Below are positions 6,980 to 14,978 of a DNA stretch of 24,406 nt, one piece after another (positions within the stretch are counted from its first letter, which is position 1; every line of letters begins with the position of its first letter). Made by a program: the position numbers and the translations under genes. This stretch comes from ANME-2 cluster archaeon (GTDB lineage: Archaea > Halobacteriota > Methanosarcinia > Methanosarcinales > Methanocomedenaceae), in NCBI GenBank assembly GCA_023544495.1, contig JAMJFV010000008.1, positions 1-24,406 on the forward strand, given 5' to 3'. The notes under the pieces were generated by a model. The model made no database searches. It was not told the DNA's origin and worked only from the letters and a program-made list of their open reading frames with translations.

Positions 6980-7438
6980 TCAGTCAGCAGGTGCAGTTAG
7001 ACTAACTATCTCCACTCCTGCCGTATCGAAAAATCTTATTGCCTCGTCGTCAGGGTAATTGTTAGAGAAGACCACCTTTTTGATATTGGAATTAATTATC
7101 ATCTTGGCGCACAGTATGCATGGCTGGTGAGTGCAATACAGTGTGGCGTTCTCGATACTGACACCGTGAAGAGCAGACTGGATAATGGCGTTCTGTTCAG
7201 CATGTACTGCCCTGCACAGTTCGTGCCTGGTACCTGATGCGATGTTCTGCTGCTGGCGTATACAACCGATATCAAGACAGTGCTGCAGATTGCGGGGCGC
7301 GCCGTTATATCCTGTGGAAAGTATGCGTTTATCAAGTACGATGACCGCACCTACCTGATTTCTCAAACAGGTGGAACGCTTGGCCACTACCCGGGCAATT
7401 TCCATGAAATATTCGTCTAATGTTGGTCTTTGAACCAT
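6980..7438 (-). CDS. dCMP (deoxycytidylate) deaminase
   Basis: This is a zinc-dependent deaminase that converts dCMP to dUMP for dTMP synthesis. The 152-residue protein has the full catalytic set: HAE in CRAVHAEQNAI (H79, E81) and PCILC (C107, C110). STGYNGAPRN (41-50) and the Cys/His-containing insert HCLDIGCIRQQ are typical of deoxycytidylate deaminases rather than cytidine or tRNA deaminases. ATG 7438 has AGGA six nucleotides upstream. The gene stands alone on this strand, convergent with the 6576 membrane protein and divergent from secF. ComEB-like naming would be equivalent. Confidence 0.9.
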   Translation of the reverse strand: MVQRPTLDEYFMEIARVVAKRSTCLRNQVGAVIVLDKRILSTGYNGAPRNLQHCLDIGCIRQQQNIASGTRHELCRAVHAEQNAIIQSALHGVSIENATLYCTHQPCILCAKMIINSNIKKVVFSNNYPDDEAIRFFDTAGVEIVSLTAPAD

Positions 7439-7503
7439 TTTTTTCCTATCCTTGTTTGTTGGTCAGCGAGTAATGGGAGCAAAAGGTAAATATATTGTGA
7501 TGT

Positions 7504-8487
7504 ATGGTATTCGCACGTAGCCAATATGCTATAAATTATGCGGTGCTGCCTATGGAGATCAAGAACATAGATAATTATATTGATGTATATCTGGAACGGT
7601 TTTCTACCAGCCGGATGATAGGGATTCCCCTGGTTATACTTGTCGTTTCCCTACTGATATTGGGCTGGTCAGTGTATGCCCACGGGAGTCCGGTGGAACT
7701 GGGCGTGGAATTTACCGGTGGAACTGTGGTAACCGTTGTTTCAGACTCCTCTTACATGGCAGTAGAGGAGGAATTCACGTCCCGATTCCCGGAAACACCA
7801 CCATTCAGTGCCAGGGATGCCGGAGGCGGGCGTGTGATGCTGCAGTTCGGTCCCATGAGTGAAGCCCGGCAGACACAGTTGAACGACTACATCTCATCCA
7901 CCTATGGCAACGATGTTGCTCTGAAACATATGAGTGCAGTATACGGCGAAAATCTGCAACAAAGCGCTGTCAAGGCCGTATTATATGCATTTTTGGGAAT
8001 GGCTGTGATAGTATTTCTCATATTCAAGTCCCCAGTGCCCTCAGCAGCAGTGGTACTGTCTGCCGGGTCTGATATTATCATTGCCGCCACACTTATGGAC
8101 CTGTTCGGCATTGCCCTGTCCCTGGGTACGGTAGCAGCCCTGCTCATGCTGATAGGTTATTCAGTTGACAGTGACATCCTGCTCACCACCAGGCTGCTCA
8201 AACGGAGGGGTGATACTGATGAAAAGATACGTGCTGCAATGAAGACCGGGCTTACCATGACCTTGACCACAATAGCAGCTGTTTTTGTACTTTTTATTGT
8301 CAGCACCTTTGCCGGTTTGTTTTCATCCTTTTCCAGGATAGATATCATCAGCGACATTTCAGTCGTATTATTGTTCGGTCTGGTAACAGACCTGATGAAT
8401 ACCTGGATGCTGAATACCGGTCTCCTCAAGTGGTATATCGCACGGGGTACCCCTGACAAGAAAGGAAAACGGGGGCGAAAACGATGA
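7504..8487 (+). CDS. secF: protein-export membrane protein SecF
   Basis: SecF is the smaller partner in the SecDF complex, which uses the proton gradient to aid protein export through the Sec channel. The 327-residue protein has a first membrane helix (about 40-58), the SecF signature LGVEFTGGTVV (66-76), a periplasm-like loop, then five membrane helices including MLIGYSVDSDILLTTRLLKRRG. The order secF before secD is characteristic of archaea. ATG 7504 is the longest start. ATG 7552 (MEIKNIDNYIDVYLERF) is a plausible alternative, since a TATA-like CTATAAAT lies about 20 nt before it. The stop overlaps the secD ATG by four bases. Confidence 0.95.
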   Translation: MVFARSQYAINYAVLPMEIKNIDNYIDVYLERFSTSRMIGIPLVILVVSLLILGWSVYAHGSPVELGVEFTGGTVVTVVSDSSYMAVEEEFTSRFPETPPFSARDAGGGRVMLQFGPMSEARQTQLNDYISSTYGNDVALKHMSAVYGENLQQSAVKAVLYAFLGMAVIVFLIFKSPVPSAAVVLSAGSDIIIAATLMDLFGIALSLGTVAALLMLIGYSVDSDILLTTRLLKRRGDTDEKIRAAMKTGLTMTLTTIAAVFVLFIVSTFAGLFSSFSRIDIISDISVVLLFGLVTDLMNTWMLNTGLLKWYIARGTPDKKGKRGRKR

Positions 8488-10130
8488 ATGGCGAGGAAGG
8501 GGAGAGAGGACTGAGCAGCGACCCGAGGGTCATGTTGATGGTGGGTGCAATATTGATCTCATTGATCTTACTGTTCCTGCCTGCAGTGTTCCCTGAACTT
8601 GGTGTCGGTGGGCTCAAGTACGGTCTTGACCTTGATGGAGGTTCATGGCTCCACCTGAAACCTGAAGGAGCGTTGGTTCAGGTAGATGCTGATGTGGGAC
8701 TTATCATTGCCAGGGATTATGGTACCTTCCTGAACCAGACAGTAACGATAACCCAGCAGACCCCTACTTCGGTGACCTTTGAGGTAAGTAAGCCTGTCAC
8801 TGCCAAGGGCATAGAATCCCTGGGTTACGGACAGGCAGCTGTGTCTTCCCGGGCCGGGATCTACACTGTTGTGCTCCAGACAGAAAAAACATCCGCGATC
8901 ACCAGATTTCTGGAAAACCAGTATAAAACAGAAGTAGCGGTTTTTGATTCCGAGGATGGTATCCGGTATGAGATAAGAAAGAAAACATCTCCAGATGAAC
9001 TGGCTGACATCATGCAACCTGTTGCCGGTTCTGTGATAGCGTACGAAGACGGTGTATCAATAACTACCTTAACTGAGACCAAGGAGATACTGGAAGAAAA
9101 ATTGAATCTGTTCGGGTTGAGCGATGTAAAACCTGTCATCGTTGGCAGGGAATACATACTCATTGACCTGGCGGGAATTGATATTGATACGGCATTGAAA
9201 TTGGCCGGAACGCCCGGTAAGTTCGAGATACGGGTACAGATAGCGAATAACGAGAGCGTTCATGCCGTATATGGCGAGGACATACAATCTGTCGGTTTCC
9301 ACAGGATGGAAGACAATGTCTGGGGTGTGCCGTTCACCTTGACGAAGCAGGGTGCTGATGTACTGAGGCAGGTGGCAATTGAGACCAACGCGGTGGGTGA
9401 CCCGGACAATCACGAGATCACCATGTACCTGGATAACAACGTGATATACAGCGCTCCTCTGTCGTATTCGCTGGCTCAGAGCATGAGAGTTGTACCGATA
9501 CAGGATCTGGTGGCATCATTTGGGAGCGATACCGGCAGCGAGGATAATGCAAAGGAACTTGAATCCCACCTGAAGGCAGGGGCACTTCCTGTGAATGTAG
9601 AGATCATAGGGTCAGGCCAGGTACCTGCGTCCCTTGGCAGCCAGTTCAAGGAACTCACTGCTATAGCTGGCCTGCTTGCCATTATCACGGTATCGTTTAT
9701 GGTATTTTTGAGGTATCGCAGAAAAGAGATCATGCTTCCGATGATTATTACTTCGCTCAGTGAGGTTGTGATGATCCTGGGCTTTGCATCAATAGTAAAA
9801 TGGCAGCTTGACCTGCCAGCAATAACAGGTATCATTGCGGTCATAGGTACCGGTATTGACCATCTTGTGGTTATAACCGATGAAGTGCTATATGAGGGAA
9901 GATTGCCGCCTACTAAGGTATACAATTCCAGGATAAACAGGGCTTTCGGCATTATTTTCGCGGCAGCTTCCACTACCATAATCGCCATGATATGGCTGGT
10001 ATGGATGGGATTCGGTGCACTGAAAGGGTTTGCATTGACCACTATCGTGGGTGTGTTGATAGGTGTGCTCATAGCCAGGCCTGTTTATGCCAGGATAATC
10101 AAACAGGTGCTTCAAGAAGGCCAGGAATGA
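8484..10130 (+). CDS. secD: protein-export membrane protein SecD
   Basis: SecD pairs with SecF in the membrane to drive late steps of protein translocation. The 548-residue protein has one N-terminal membrane helix (about 16-34), the SecD signature YGLDLDGGSWLHL (46-58), a long extracytoplasmic region of about 330 residues, and five C-terminal helices with IGTGIDHLVVITDE in the conserved fourth-helix region. It starts at ATG 8484 inside the end of secF (ATGA overlap) and its own stop overlaps the thiI start in the same way, so the three genes are probably one translationally coupled unit. Confidence 0.96.
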   Translation: MNGEEGERGLSSDPRVMLMVGAILISLILLFLPAVFPELGVGGLKYGLDLDGGSWLHLKPEGALVQVDADVGLIIARDYGTFLNQTVTITQQTPTSVTFEVSKPVTAKGIESLGYGQAAVSSRAGIYTVVLQTEKTSAITRFLENQYKTEVAVFDSEDGIRYEIRKKTSPDELADIMQPVAGSVIAYEDGVSITTLTETKEILEEKLNLFGLSDVKPVIVGREYILIDLAGIDIDTALKLAGTPGKFEIRVQIANNESVHAVYGEDIQSVGFHRMEDNVWGVPFTLTKQGADVLRQVAIETNAVGDPDNHEITMYLDNNVIYSAPLSYSLAQSMRVVPIQDLVASFGSDTGSEDNAKELESHLKAGALPVNVEIIGSGQVPASLGSQFKELTAIAGLLAIITVSFMVFLRYRRKEIMLPMIITSLSEVVMILGFASIVKWQLDLPAITGIIAVIGTGIDHLVVITDEVLYEGRLPPTKVYNSRINRAFGIIFAAASTTIIAMIWLVWMGFGALKGFALTTIVGVLIGVLIARPVYARIIKQVLQEGQE

Positions 10131-11320
10131 ACATGAGCCGCCCCCCTGATGATGTGGTAATAGTACGGTATGGCGAGATCGCCCTTAAGAGCCAGAACGT
10201 GAGGGACCGCTATGAGAAGATATTGATGTCCAATATCACTTCAATGCTGGATGTTATGGGTGCATTGTATGACAGTGTTTCCAGGGATCGGGGGCGCATA
10301 TATATCCATACTGCCGACCCTGCTGCCGCCCCGGCTGCATCAAAGGTGTTCGGTGTGGTATCAGTGAGCCCGGCCATAACATGTGAACCTACACTGGAAT
10401 CCGTTTCAGCAGTGGCTGCCGATGTGGGCCAGGAGATCATCGCTGAAGGACAGTCATTTGGCATCAGGCCCAGGCGTGCCGGAAATCATAGTTTTTCCAG
10501 CCGCGATGTCGGGATTGCCTGCGGGGATGCTGTCTGGCAGCGGATAGAGCAGCGTAATCCCAGTGTGGACCTGACCAATCCTGACGTGGAGATCTTTGTC
10601 GAGGTCAGGCAGAACCACGCTTTTGTGTATACCGATGTGGTCAGGGGAGTGGGCGGTCTCCCCCTTGGCACCCAGGGTAAGATGGTAGCCCTGGTATCAG
10701 GAGGTATCGACTCGCCAGTGGCAGCATGGCTCATGATGAAACGCGGCTGTGAGGTTATTCCGGTCTATGTCAACAATGACCCCTTCTCAGATGAGACCAC
10801 CAGGCAAAGAGCCATGGAATGTATCAGGGTGCTCCAAACATGGGCTCCCGGTCATTCCCTCAGGGTGTATGAAGTCCCCGGCGGCGAAAGCCAGGTATCG
10901 TTCCTATCTGACTGCCAGCGCCGCTATACCTGTGTGCTCTGCCGCAGGATGATGTACAGGATCGCGGCAGGTATCATGGAAAAGGAACATGCCCATGGTA
11001 TTATCACCGGGGCATCTCTGGGCCAGGTAGCCAGCCAGACCTCACAGAACATGCAGGCCGAAAGCTGCGGGATCCATGTACCTATCTACCATCCCCTGAT
11101 AGGTCTTGACAAGACCGAGATAGTTGATATTGCACGCACTATCGGTAGCTATGATGCATCCACCAGGCCTGCCACCTGTTGTACTGCTGTGCCGGAAAAA
11201 CCTGCGACATCTGCACAGTGCGACGATGTGTATGGCGAAGAAACAAAGATAGATGTTGAAGAACTGCTCAGCACTGCCCTTTCGGGCGCCAAAATAGTCA
11301 ACCCCGCCGAGTACAGTTAG
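10127..11320 (+). CDS. thiI: tRNA 4-thiouridine synthetase ThiI (no rhodanese domain)
   Basis: ThiI adenylates and thiolates U8 of tRNA, and in some organisms supplies sulfur for thiamine synthesis. The 397-residue protein has a short N-terminal ferredoxin-like segment (VRYGEIALKSQNVRDRYE), a THUMP domain, and a PP-loop ATPase domain with LVSGGIDSPVAAW (SGGIDSP at 191-197). CVLCRRMMYR and the later RPATCCTAVPEKP (C351, C352) supply cysteines. The C-terminal rhodanese domain of bacterial ThiI is absent, as is usual in archaea. The frame is open further upstream into secD, but the conserved start follows ATG 10127 (ATGA overlap) or ATG 10133. The stop TAG lies in the first unit of a 13-bp tandem repeat. 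Confidence 0.94.
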   Translation: MNMSRPPDDVVIVRYGEIALKSQNVRDRYEKILMSNITSMLDVMGALYDSVSRDRGRIYIHTADPAAAPAASKVFGVVSVSPAITCEPTLESVSAVAADVGQEIIAEGQSFGIRPRRAGNHSFSSRDVGIACGDAVWQRIEQRNPSVDLTNPDVEIFVEVRQNHAFVYTDVVRGVGGLPLGTQGKMVALVSGGIDSPVAAWLMMKRGCEVIPVYVNNDPFSDETTRQRAMECIRVLQTWAPGHSLRVYEVPGGESQVSFLSDCQRRYTCVLCRRMMYRIAAGIMEKEHAHGIITGASLGQVASQTSQNMQAESCGIHVPIYHPLIGLDKTEIVDIARTIGSYDASTRPATCCTAVPEKPATSAQCDDVYGEETKIDVEELLSTALSGAKIVNPAEYS

Positions 11321-11368
11321 TTCGTACCATTAGTTCGTACCATTAGTTCGTACCATTAGTTCGTACCA
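11317..11368. repeat. 13-bp tandem repeat, four perfect units at the thiI stop
   Basis: TTAGTTCGTACCA occurs four times head to tail without a mismatch, at 11317, 11330, 11343 and 11356. The thiI stop codon TAG lies in the first unit. Diverged copies (TAATTCCTACCA then CTAATTC) appear at about 11408-11426, across the end of the convergent 11425 gene, suggesting the array was once longer. Replication slippage is the simplest origin. No long hairpin or poly-T tract is formed by the repeat itself. Confidence 0.93.
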
Positions 11369-11380
11369 TTATTTTGTAAT

Positions 11381-11390
11381 ACTGATCAGT
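11381..11390. repeat. 10-bp perfect palindrome between convergent genes
   Basis: ACTGATCAGT is a perfect inverted repeat lying between the 13-bp array and its diverged copies, in the gap between convergent thiI and the 11425 gene. It is short enough to occur by chance. A role in transcript ending or protein binding is unproven. Confidence 0.3.
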
Positions 11391-11424
11391 AACAGTGATT
11401 AGAAGCGTAATTCCTACCACTAAT

Positions 11425-11655
11425 TCAATCATTCTGGATGGTCTCTATCTTGAACATGACACCCAGTCCATTGAGGGTCAATTGGATGCGGTCACCAAAG
11501 TTGAGTATCTCATTCAGGTCAGTTTTTGAACCCCATTCATATACATAATCATGAACTCCCTGCATGGGTTTAAATCCAAGGGACATCAATCTTCGGTTTA
11601 CCTCAGATGGCCTGCCGCCTTCACTGTTGAACCAGACTAATAGATATGACTTCAT
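11425..11655 (-). CDS. small conserved-looking archaeal protein of unknown function
   Basis: I recognise no named family. The 76-residue soluble protein starts MKSYLLVWFNSEGG and has alternating hydrophobic strands and one helix (PSEVNRRLMSLGF), followed by MQGVHDYVYEWG and GDRIQLTLNGLGVMFKIET. The pattern suggests a small alpha/beta fold such as a ferredoxin-like half, with no metal-binding cysteines. An AGGGATC stretch immediately precedes the ATG and may serve as a ribosome binding site; a TATA-like TTTTTATATCA also lies just upstream. It is 31 nt downstream of the 11956 gene on the same strand, so the two may be co-transcribed. Its tail overlaps diverged copies of the 13-bp repeat. Confidence 0.72.
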   Translation of the reverse strand: MKSYLLVWFNSEGGRPSEVNRRLMSLGFKPMQGVHDYVYEWGSKTDLNEILNFGDRIQLTLNGLGVMFKIETIQND

Positions 11656-11686
11656 GATCCCTGATATAAAAATGGGCTGTACATTA

Positions 11687-11956
11687 TTATGCTTTTTGGT
11701 TGCATGCAGTAACCTTATTTAGGAGAATATCTGCAGCTTTCAAGGCTTCCTCCCCGGTCCTGACACGTTTGACAAGCATCCTGCCGGTGGGGTACAGCGA
11801 TATCTCGACACCGTCAATGTCCACGATCAAAATATGAGGTGTGGCCACTCTGGTCTTGAGAACCTGAGCTGCCTGCACCAGGTCAATTTTTGTAAAAGCA
11901 TTGACCTCGAAGGCTGTTTTACCTGAACATAGACTTACGGTCATTTTCCTGGACAT
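11687..11956 (-). CDS. small archaeal protein resembling one half of a TBP-like fold
   Basis: Function is unknown. The 89-residue product ends in VEISLYPTGRMLVKRVRTGEEALKAADILLNKV, with an earlier strand ILIVDIDG. This resembles the strand-strand-helix end of a TATA-binding-protein repeat (strand, SGK-like turn, strand, EEA-containing helix). Only one repeat is present, whereas TBP has two, so a DNA-binding role is speculative; it could be another protein of the same fold. ATG 11956 is preceded by a strong TATA box about 22 nt away and no Shine-Dalgarno, indicating a leaderless transcript. The gene probably leads a two-gene unit with the 11425 gene. Confidence 0.72.
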   Translation of the reverse strand: MSRKMTVSLCSGKTAFEVNAFTKIDLVQAAQVLKTRVATPHILIVDIDGVEISLYPTGRMLVKRVRTGEEALKAADILLNKVTACNQKA

Positions 11957-11973
11957 TGACCGAACGTAAGTAC

Positions 11974-11982
11974 TTATAAATA
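11974..11982 (-). promoter_or_regulatory. TATA box for the 11956 gene (leaderless)
   Basis: On the minus strand this reads TATTTATAA, close to the archaeal TATA consensus, centred about 22 nt before ATG 11956. The distance predicts transcription starting at or next to the ATG. It is one of the better promoter matches in the window. Confidence 0.55.
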
Positions 11983-12075
11983 GATAAGTATGTGGCTAAA
12001 AGCAGATTTCAAAGGATATGTTATAAGCATGGTGATCAACAATTTACAGGTATATGACAAATTTTGGGTAATACT

Positions 12076-12663
12076 ATGAAGATATGGAGTCTGGTCAAAA
12101 TAATCATAGTTGCAGGGATACTTCTCCAGGAAGCACTCCATCCGGCTTTTGCCCTGGTGGAGACCGAGCCGCTGGTGAATGATACAGGTCTTTATCTCAC
12201 AACAGGCCAGTCATGGCCATTCTATCAGGGGTATTCATTTAGCCTGATGAGCGTAACCAAAAGTGGGGATAAAGCATGGGTGCAGTTGAAACTGAATGAT
12301 AAGGTCGTAAAGTCAGCCATACTGTCCCGTGATGAAGTGTTCTATTATAACTCGACCACTCATCATGTTTTATCGAATTATACCATTGAGACCACGCAGG
12401 TAACCCTCAGGGTATCCGGCATATATACAGGGGAAGCAGCCGATATTGTGACTTTTTCGCACGTATACCAGTATTACAACCCTGCCCTGCCTGAGCCGAC
12501 CCCTACAGCTACGGCATACCCTGATAATTCCAATAATGAAAACATGACACCAACAACTACGGCTACTGGCGGCTCAGGCATACCCGGGTTCAAAATCCTT
12601 TTAACAACGGTCATACTAGTTATTTGCAGTATTTTCTTGCGCAGATCACACGAAGGAATTTAA
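12076..12663 (+). CDS. S-layer-domain surface protein with PGF-CTERM-like anchor
   Basis: This is a predicted exported cell-surface protein of 195 residues. An N-terminal hydrophobic segment (about 5-27, ending HPAFA) is a likely Sec signal. Residues 38-135 resemble a single S-layer duplication domain as found in Methanosarcina (GYSFSLMSVTKSGDKAWVQL, followed by VVKSAILSRDEVFYYN). A Thr/Pro-rich linker follows (PEPTPTATAYPD onward), then IPGF at 169-172, a hydrophobic helix and RR, which is the PGF-CTERM arrangement processed by an archaeosortase. Several N-x-S/T sequons (NST, NYT, NMT) suggest glycosylation. The frame opens at a TTG at 12064, but ATG 12076 immediately begins the signal sequence and is preferred. 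Confidence 0.8.
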   Translation: MKIWSLVKIIIVAGILLQEALHPAFALVETEPLVNDTGLYLTTGQSWPFYQGYSFSLMSVTKSGDKAWVQLKLNDKVVKSAILSRDEVFYYNSTTHHVLSNYTIETTQVTLRVSGIYTGEAADIVTFSHVYQYYNPALPEPTPTATAYPDNSNNENMTPTTTATGGSGIPGFKILLTTVILVICSIFLRRSHEGI

Positions 12664-12716
12664 GAAATGTAATATATCATAACAGGAAATTGTCATAAAG
12701 GTACAGAACAGGATTC

Positions 12717-13691
12717 TTGAATAACGTGATGTCGATGGGAACTTCAACTGAACAAGGGTATTGGGATAAGATAAAGCCGTACATCGAGATGTTACGGCCC
12801 GAGATAGCAGATATGGACCTGGCGCTCCCGGCAGCAAGTGCGCTGCTGGCAACATATTACCTTAGCGGAGGACTTCCTGACATCGTCCTTTTCCTGGTGG
12901 CGGTGGCAGGTGCGTATTTTGCCATTACCAGTTCATATGTGCTCAATGATTACTGCGATGTTGATATTGACCTGATAAACCTTCCCCAGCGCCCGCTCCC
13001 GTCATCACGCATACAACAAAAAAGTGCACTTCTCTATGCCGTGGCGCTGGCAGTCGTTGCAGGAACAGTTGCCGCGTTTCTGAACCTGGAGTCGATGGCG
13101 GTCTTTATCATTGCAGCAGCAGTCATCACTTTCTACTCGGCCATAGCAAAGCGTTCAACATTCCTGAGCTTTGTGCCGGTGGGGATATCATACGGATTGG
13201 TACCCATTGGTGTATGGCTTGCATTTGACCCTGCCGGCATATTAAAACCTGGTATCGATAACCATATATTGCCACTGCCTGCAATCTTCCTTGGAATAAT
13301 GATGTGTGTGACCGATTGGGGTTTCACGTTGAGCGGCGTGGCACGGGATGTAGAAGGAGACCGGGCAAAAGGTGCCCCGACCACACCGGTGACCTTTGGT
13401 GTGCCTGTTACTTCCCGGTTCGTATTCGTATGCTGGGTACTCGGTGTTATCGCTTCACTGGTTATTGGATATACTGCCCGTCTGGGTCTGGTTTATTTTG
13501 CGGGCGCACTGCTTGGCGGAAGCTGGATATTATGGCAATCAATGGATTTTATCAGGAATCCGGAACCGGAACGAGGCGGAGAATTGTTCCTGCAGGGTTC
13601 CAGGTACCGGGGTGTTATGTTCGGTTCCTTAATAGTTGATGTGATGCTCCTGATATTCATAAAGTCTACAGGTTATCCTTTCATATGGTAA
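12717..13691 (+). CDS. UbiA-family prenyltransferase
   Basis: This membrane enzyme transfers a polyprenyl group. The 324-residue protein has the two Asp-rich motifs: NDYCDVDIDLINLPQRPLP (77-95) and ARDVEGDRAKG (209-219, D211 and D215), with about eight or nine hydrophobic segments. The first motif resembles digeranylgeranylglyceryl phosphate synthase, but methanophenazine or quinone prenylation is also possible; the sequence does not decide. The next gene, 15 nt downstream, is a geranylgeranyl-reductase-like flavoprotein, so a shared lipid or electron-carrier pathway is likely. Initiation is uncertain: TTG 12717 follows AGGA at only 3-4 nt, while GTG 12726 and ATG 12729 are alternatives. The conserved part begins about residue 16. 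Confidence 0.87.
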   Translation: MNNVMSMGTSTEQGYWDKIKPYIEMLRPEIADMDLALPAASALLATYYLSGGLPDIVLFLVAVAGAYFAITSSYVLNDYCDVDIDLINLPQRPLPSSRIQQKSALLYAVALAVVAGTVAAFLNLESMAVFIIAAAVITFYSAIAKRSTFLSFVPVGISYGLVPIGVWLAFDPAGILKPGIDNHILPLPAIFLGIMMCVTDWGFTLSGVARDVEGDRAKGAPTTPVTFGVPVTSRFVFVCWVLGVIASLVIGYTARLGLVYFAGALLGGSWILWQSMDFIRNPEPERGGELFLQGSRYRGVMFGSLIVDVMLLIFIKSTGYPFIW

Positions 13692-13694
13692 TAC

Positions 13695-13698
13695 GGAG
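13695..13698 (+). promoter_or_regulatory. Shine-Dalgarno deciding the TTG start of the reductase-like gene
   Basis: GGAG lies 8 nt before the TTG at 13707, in the short gap after the UbiA gene. No ATG or GTG gives a complete FAD-binding start, so this site supports TTG initiation. Confidence 0.6.
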
Positions 13699-13706
13699 TT
13701 GTTCAT

Positions 13707-14882
13707 TTGAATAGAAATACCGTTACCGATATAGTGGTTATCGGTGCCAGCCCGGCCGGGATAATGGCAGCCAGGGAGGCGGCACAAAGGGGCGCATCGG
13801 TCATCCTGGTGGATGCTAAAGAAGCAATGGGAAAACCACCTCATCCAGCGAATACCTTTTTCAGGTTCATGATGGACCGTAGCGGTGAACCGATCCTGGA
13901 TGAGTATGTAGTGAACCGGTTAAAGGGTATGAAGATCATCTCGCCATGCGGTATTGCTGTTGATATTGAGACTCCGGGATATTTCATTGACCGGCACTTA
14001 TTTGACCGGCATTACCAGGAGGAACTGGTAGAATCGGGTGTGGATGTGAGGGTGGGAGTTGAGGTACTGGCTGTGATACCATCAGGCGGGTTATTCAAAT
14101 TAAGCACATCTGGTGGCATACTGGTTTCCAGGCTGGTGATTGCAGCCGATGGCATTGGGTCAAAGATCGCGGCGCGGATGGGGCTTAATACCACCCGCTA
14201 TCCTGGCGATATCGCCTGGGCCATGGAGGCTGAAGTCAGAGCGCCCGGAATAGGCGAACCTGACATGTTCGAATATTATATAGGGAGGCATTCGCCGGGC
14301 TGGAAGTCCACCTACTCCCCTGCCGGTGGCGACAGGGCAACGCTGGGTGTATATGTGAGGCGGCACGGCAGGGATGTATCGGGTTTTTTTGACAGATGGC
14401 TTAAACAATTCGCAAAAATGAAAGGATATCCTATTGGTGATATCGAGATCATATCCAGGCTCACGGGCGGCGACCCAATAGCTACGGTACCAGGACAGCT
14501 TGTGTCTGACGGGTTCATGGTAACGGGCGGCGCAGCGGGCCAGAGCGGTATCGGTTATGGTATGCGTGCAGGGCAGATATGTGGTGAGGTAGCCGCCGCA
14601 GCAGTGGCTGAGGATGATCTTTCGAAACAGAGACTGGAAGAGTACCAGAAACGCTGGAGAAGCGAGTTTGCCAGTGAGTACTGGATGGGAAGGATGGGCC
14701 TTGAACTGGTCCGTAAGATGACCGATAAGGAGATCGATACAATGGTGTCGGTGTTCGCCGGGCGTGACCTGTCGTGCTTACGCAGTACGCCGCTGGTGCA
14801 GGGTATGAAGACGGGGCTGTTCGTGGCGCGTCATAAACCGGCGGCACTGTGGACGTACCGGGCACTGTTGAGGCGGAAATAA
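13707..14882 (+). CDS. geranylgeranyl-reductase-like FAD flavoprotein, divergent
   Basis: The family saturates isoprenoid double bonds in archaeal lipids and quinone-type side chains. The 391-residue protein has the N-terminal dinucleotide fold DIVVIGASPAGIMAAREAAQRG (8-29), an NTFFRFMMDRSGEPI segment, and VIAADGIGSKIAARMG. Two expected signatures differ. The substrate-side YxWxFP motif is replaced by SPGWKSTYSPAGGDRATLGV, and the FAD-binding GDAA motif reads VTGGAAGQSGIGYGMRAG, so its Asp is Gly. It may therefore act on an unusual substrate or be a related oxidoreductase. It uses TTG 13707, supported by GGAG at 13695, and follows the UbiA gene by 15 nt, so the two are probably co-transcribed. 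Confidence 0.82.
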   Translation: MNRNTVTDIVVIGASPAGIMAAREAAQRGASVILVDAKEAMGKPPHPANTFFRFMMDRSGEPILDEYVVNRLKGMKIISPCGIAVDIETPGYFIDRHLFDRHYQEELVESGVDVRVGVEVLAVIPSGGLFKLSTSGGILVSRLVIAADGIGSKIAARMGLNTTRYPGDIAWAMEAEVRAPGIGEPDMFEYYIGRHSPGWKSTYSPAGGDRATLGVYVRRHGRDVSGFFDRWLKQFAKMKGYPIGDIEIISRLTGGDPIATVPGQLVSDGFMVTGGAAGQSGIGYGMRAGQICGEVAAAAVAEDDLSKQRLEEYQKRWRSEFASEYWMGRMGLELVRKMTDKEIDTMVSVFAGRDLSCLRSTPLVQGMKTGLFVARHKPAALWTYRALLRRK

Positions 14883-14921
14883 CCGGATTTATTGACCGAA
14901 CCAGAAATCCATTAAGACCAC

Positions 14922-14934
14922 ATATTTAAGTATC
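14922..14934 (+). promoter_or_regulatory. TATA-like box upstream of the thioredoxin-like gene
   Basis: An ATATTTAAGTA stretch lies about 50 nt before ATG 14979 in the gap after the reductase-like gene. Its resemblance to archaeal TATA boxes suggests the 14979 gene has its own promoter with a leader of roughly 25 nt. The boundaries are approximate. Confidence 0.35.
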
Positions 14935-14978
14935 ATGGTATTTCAATCAGGTATACCCATATCAGGATTGTGATATCA

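Noticed and set aside
9476..10072. 198-codon minus-strand frame
   Set aside because: It is antisense to the membrane-helix region of secD and has no family features.
9992..10126. N-terminal extension of thiI
   Set aside because: It lies inside secD in another frame, and the conserved ThiI start follows ATG 10127.
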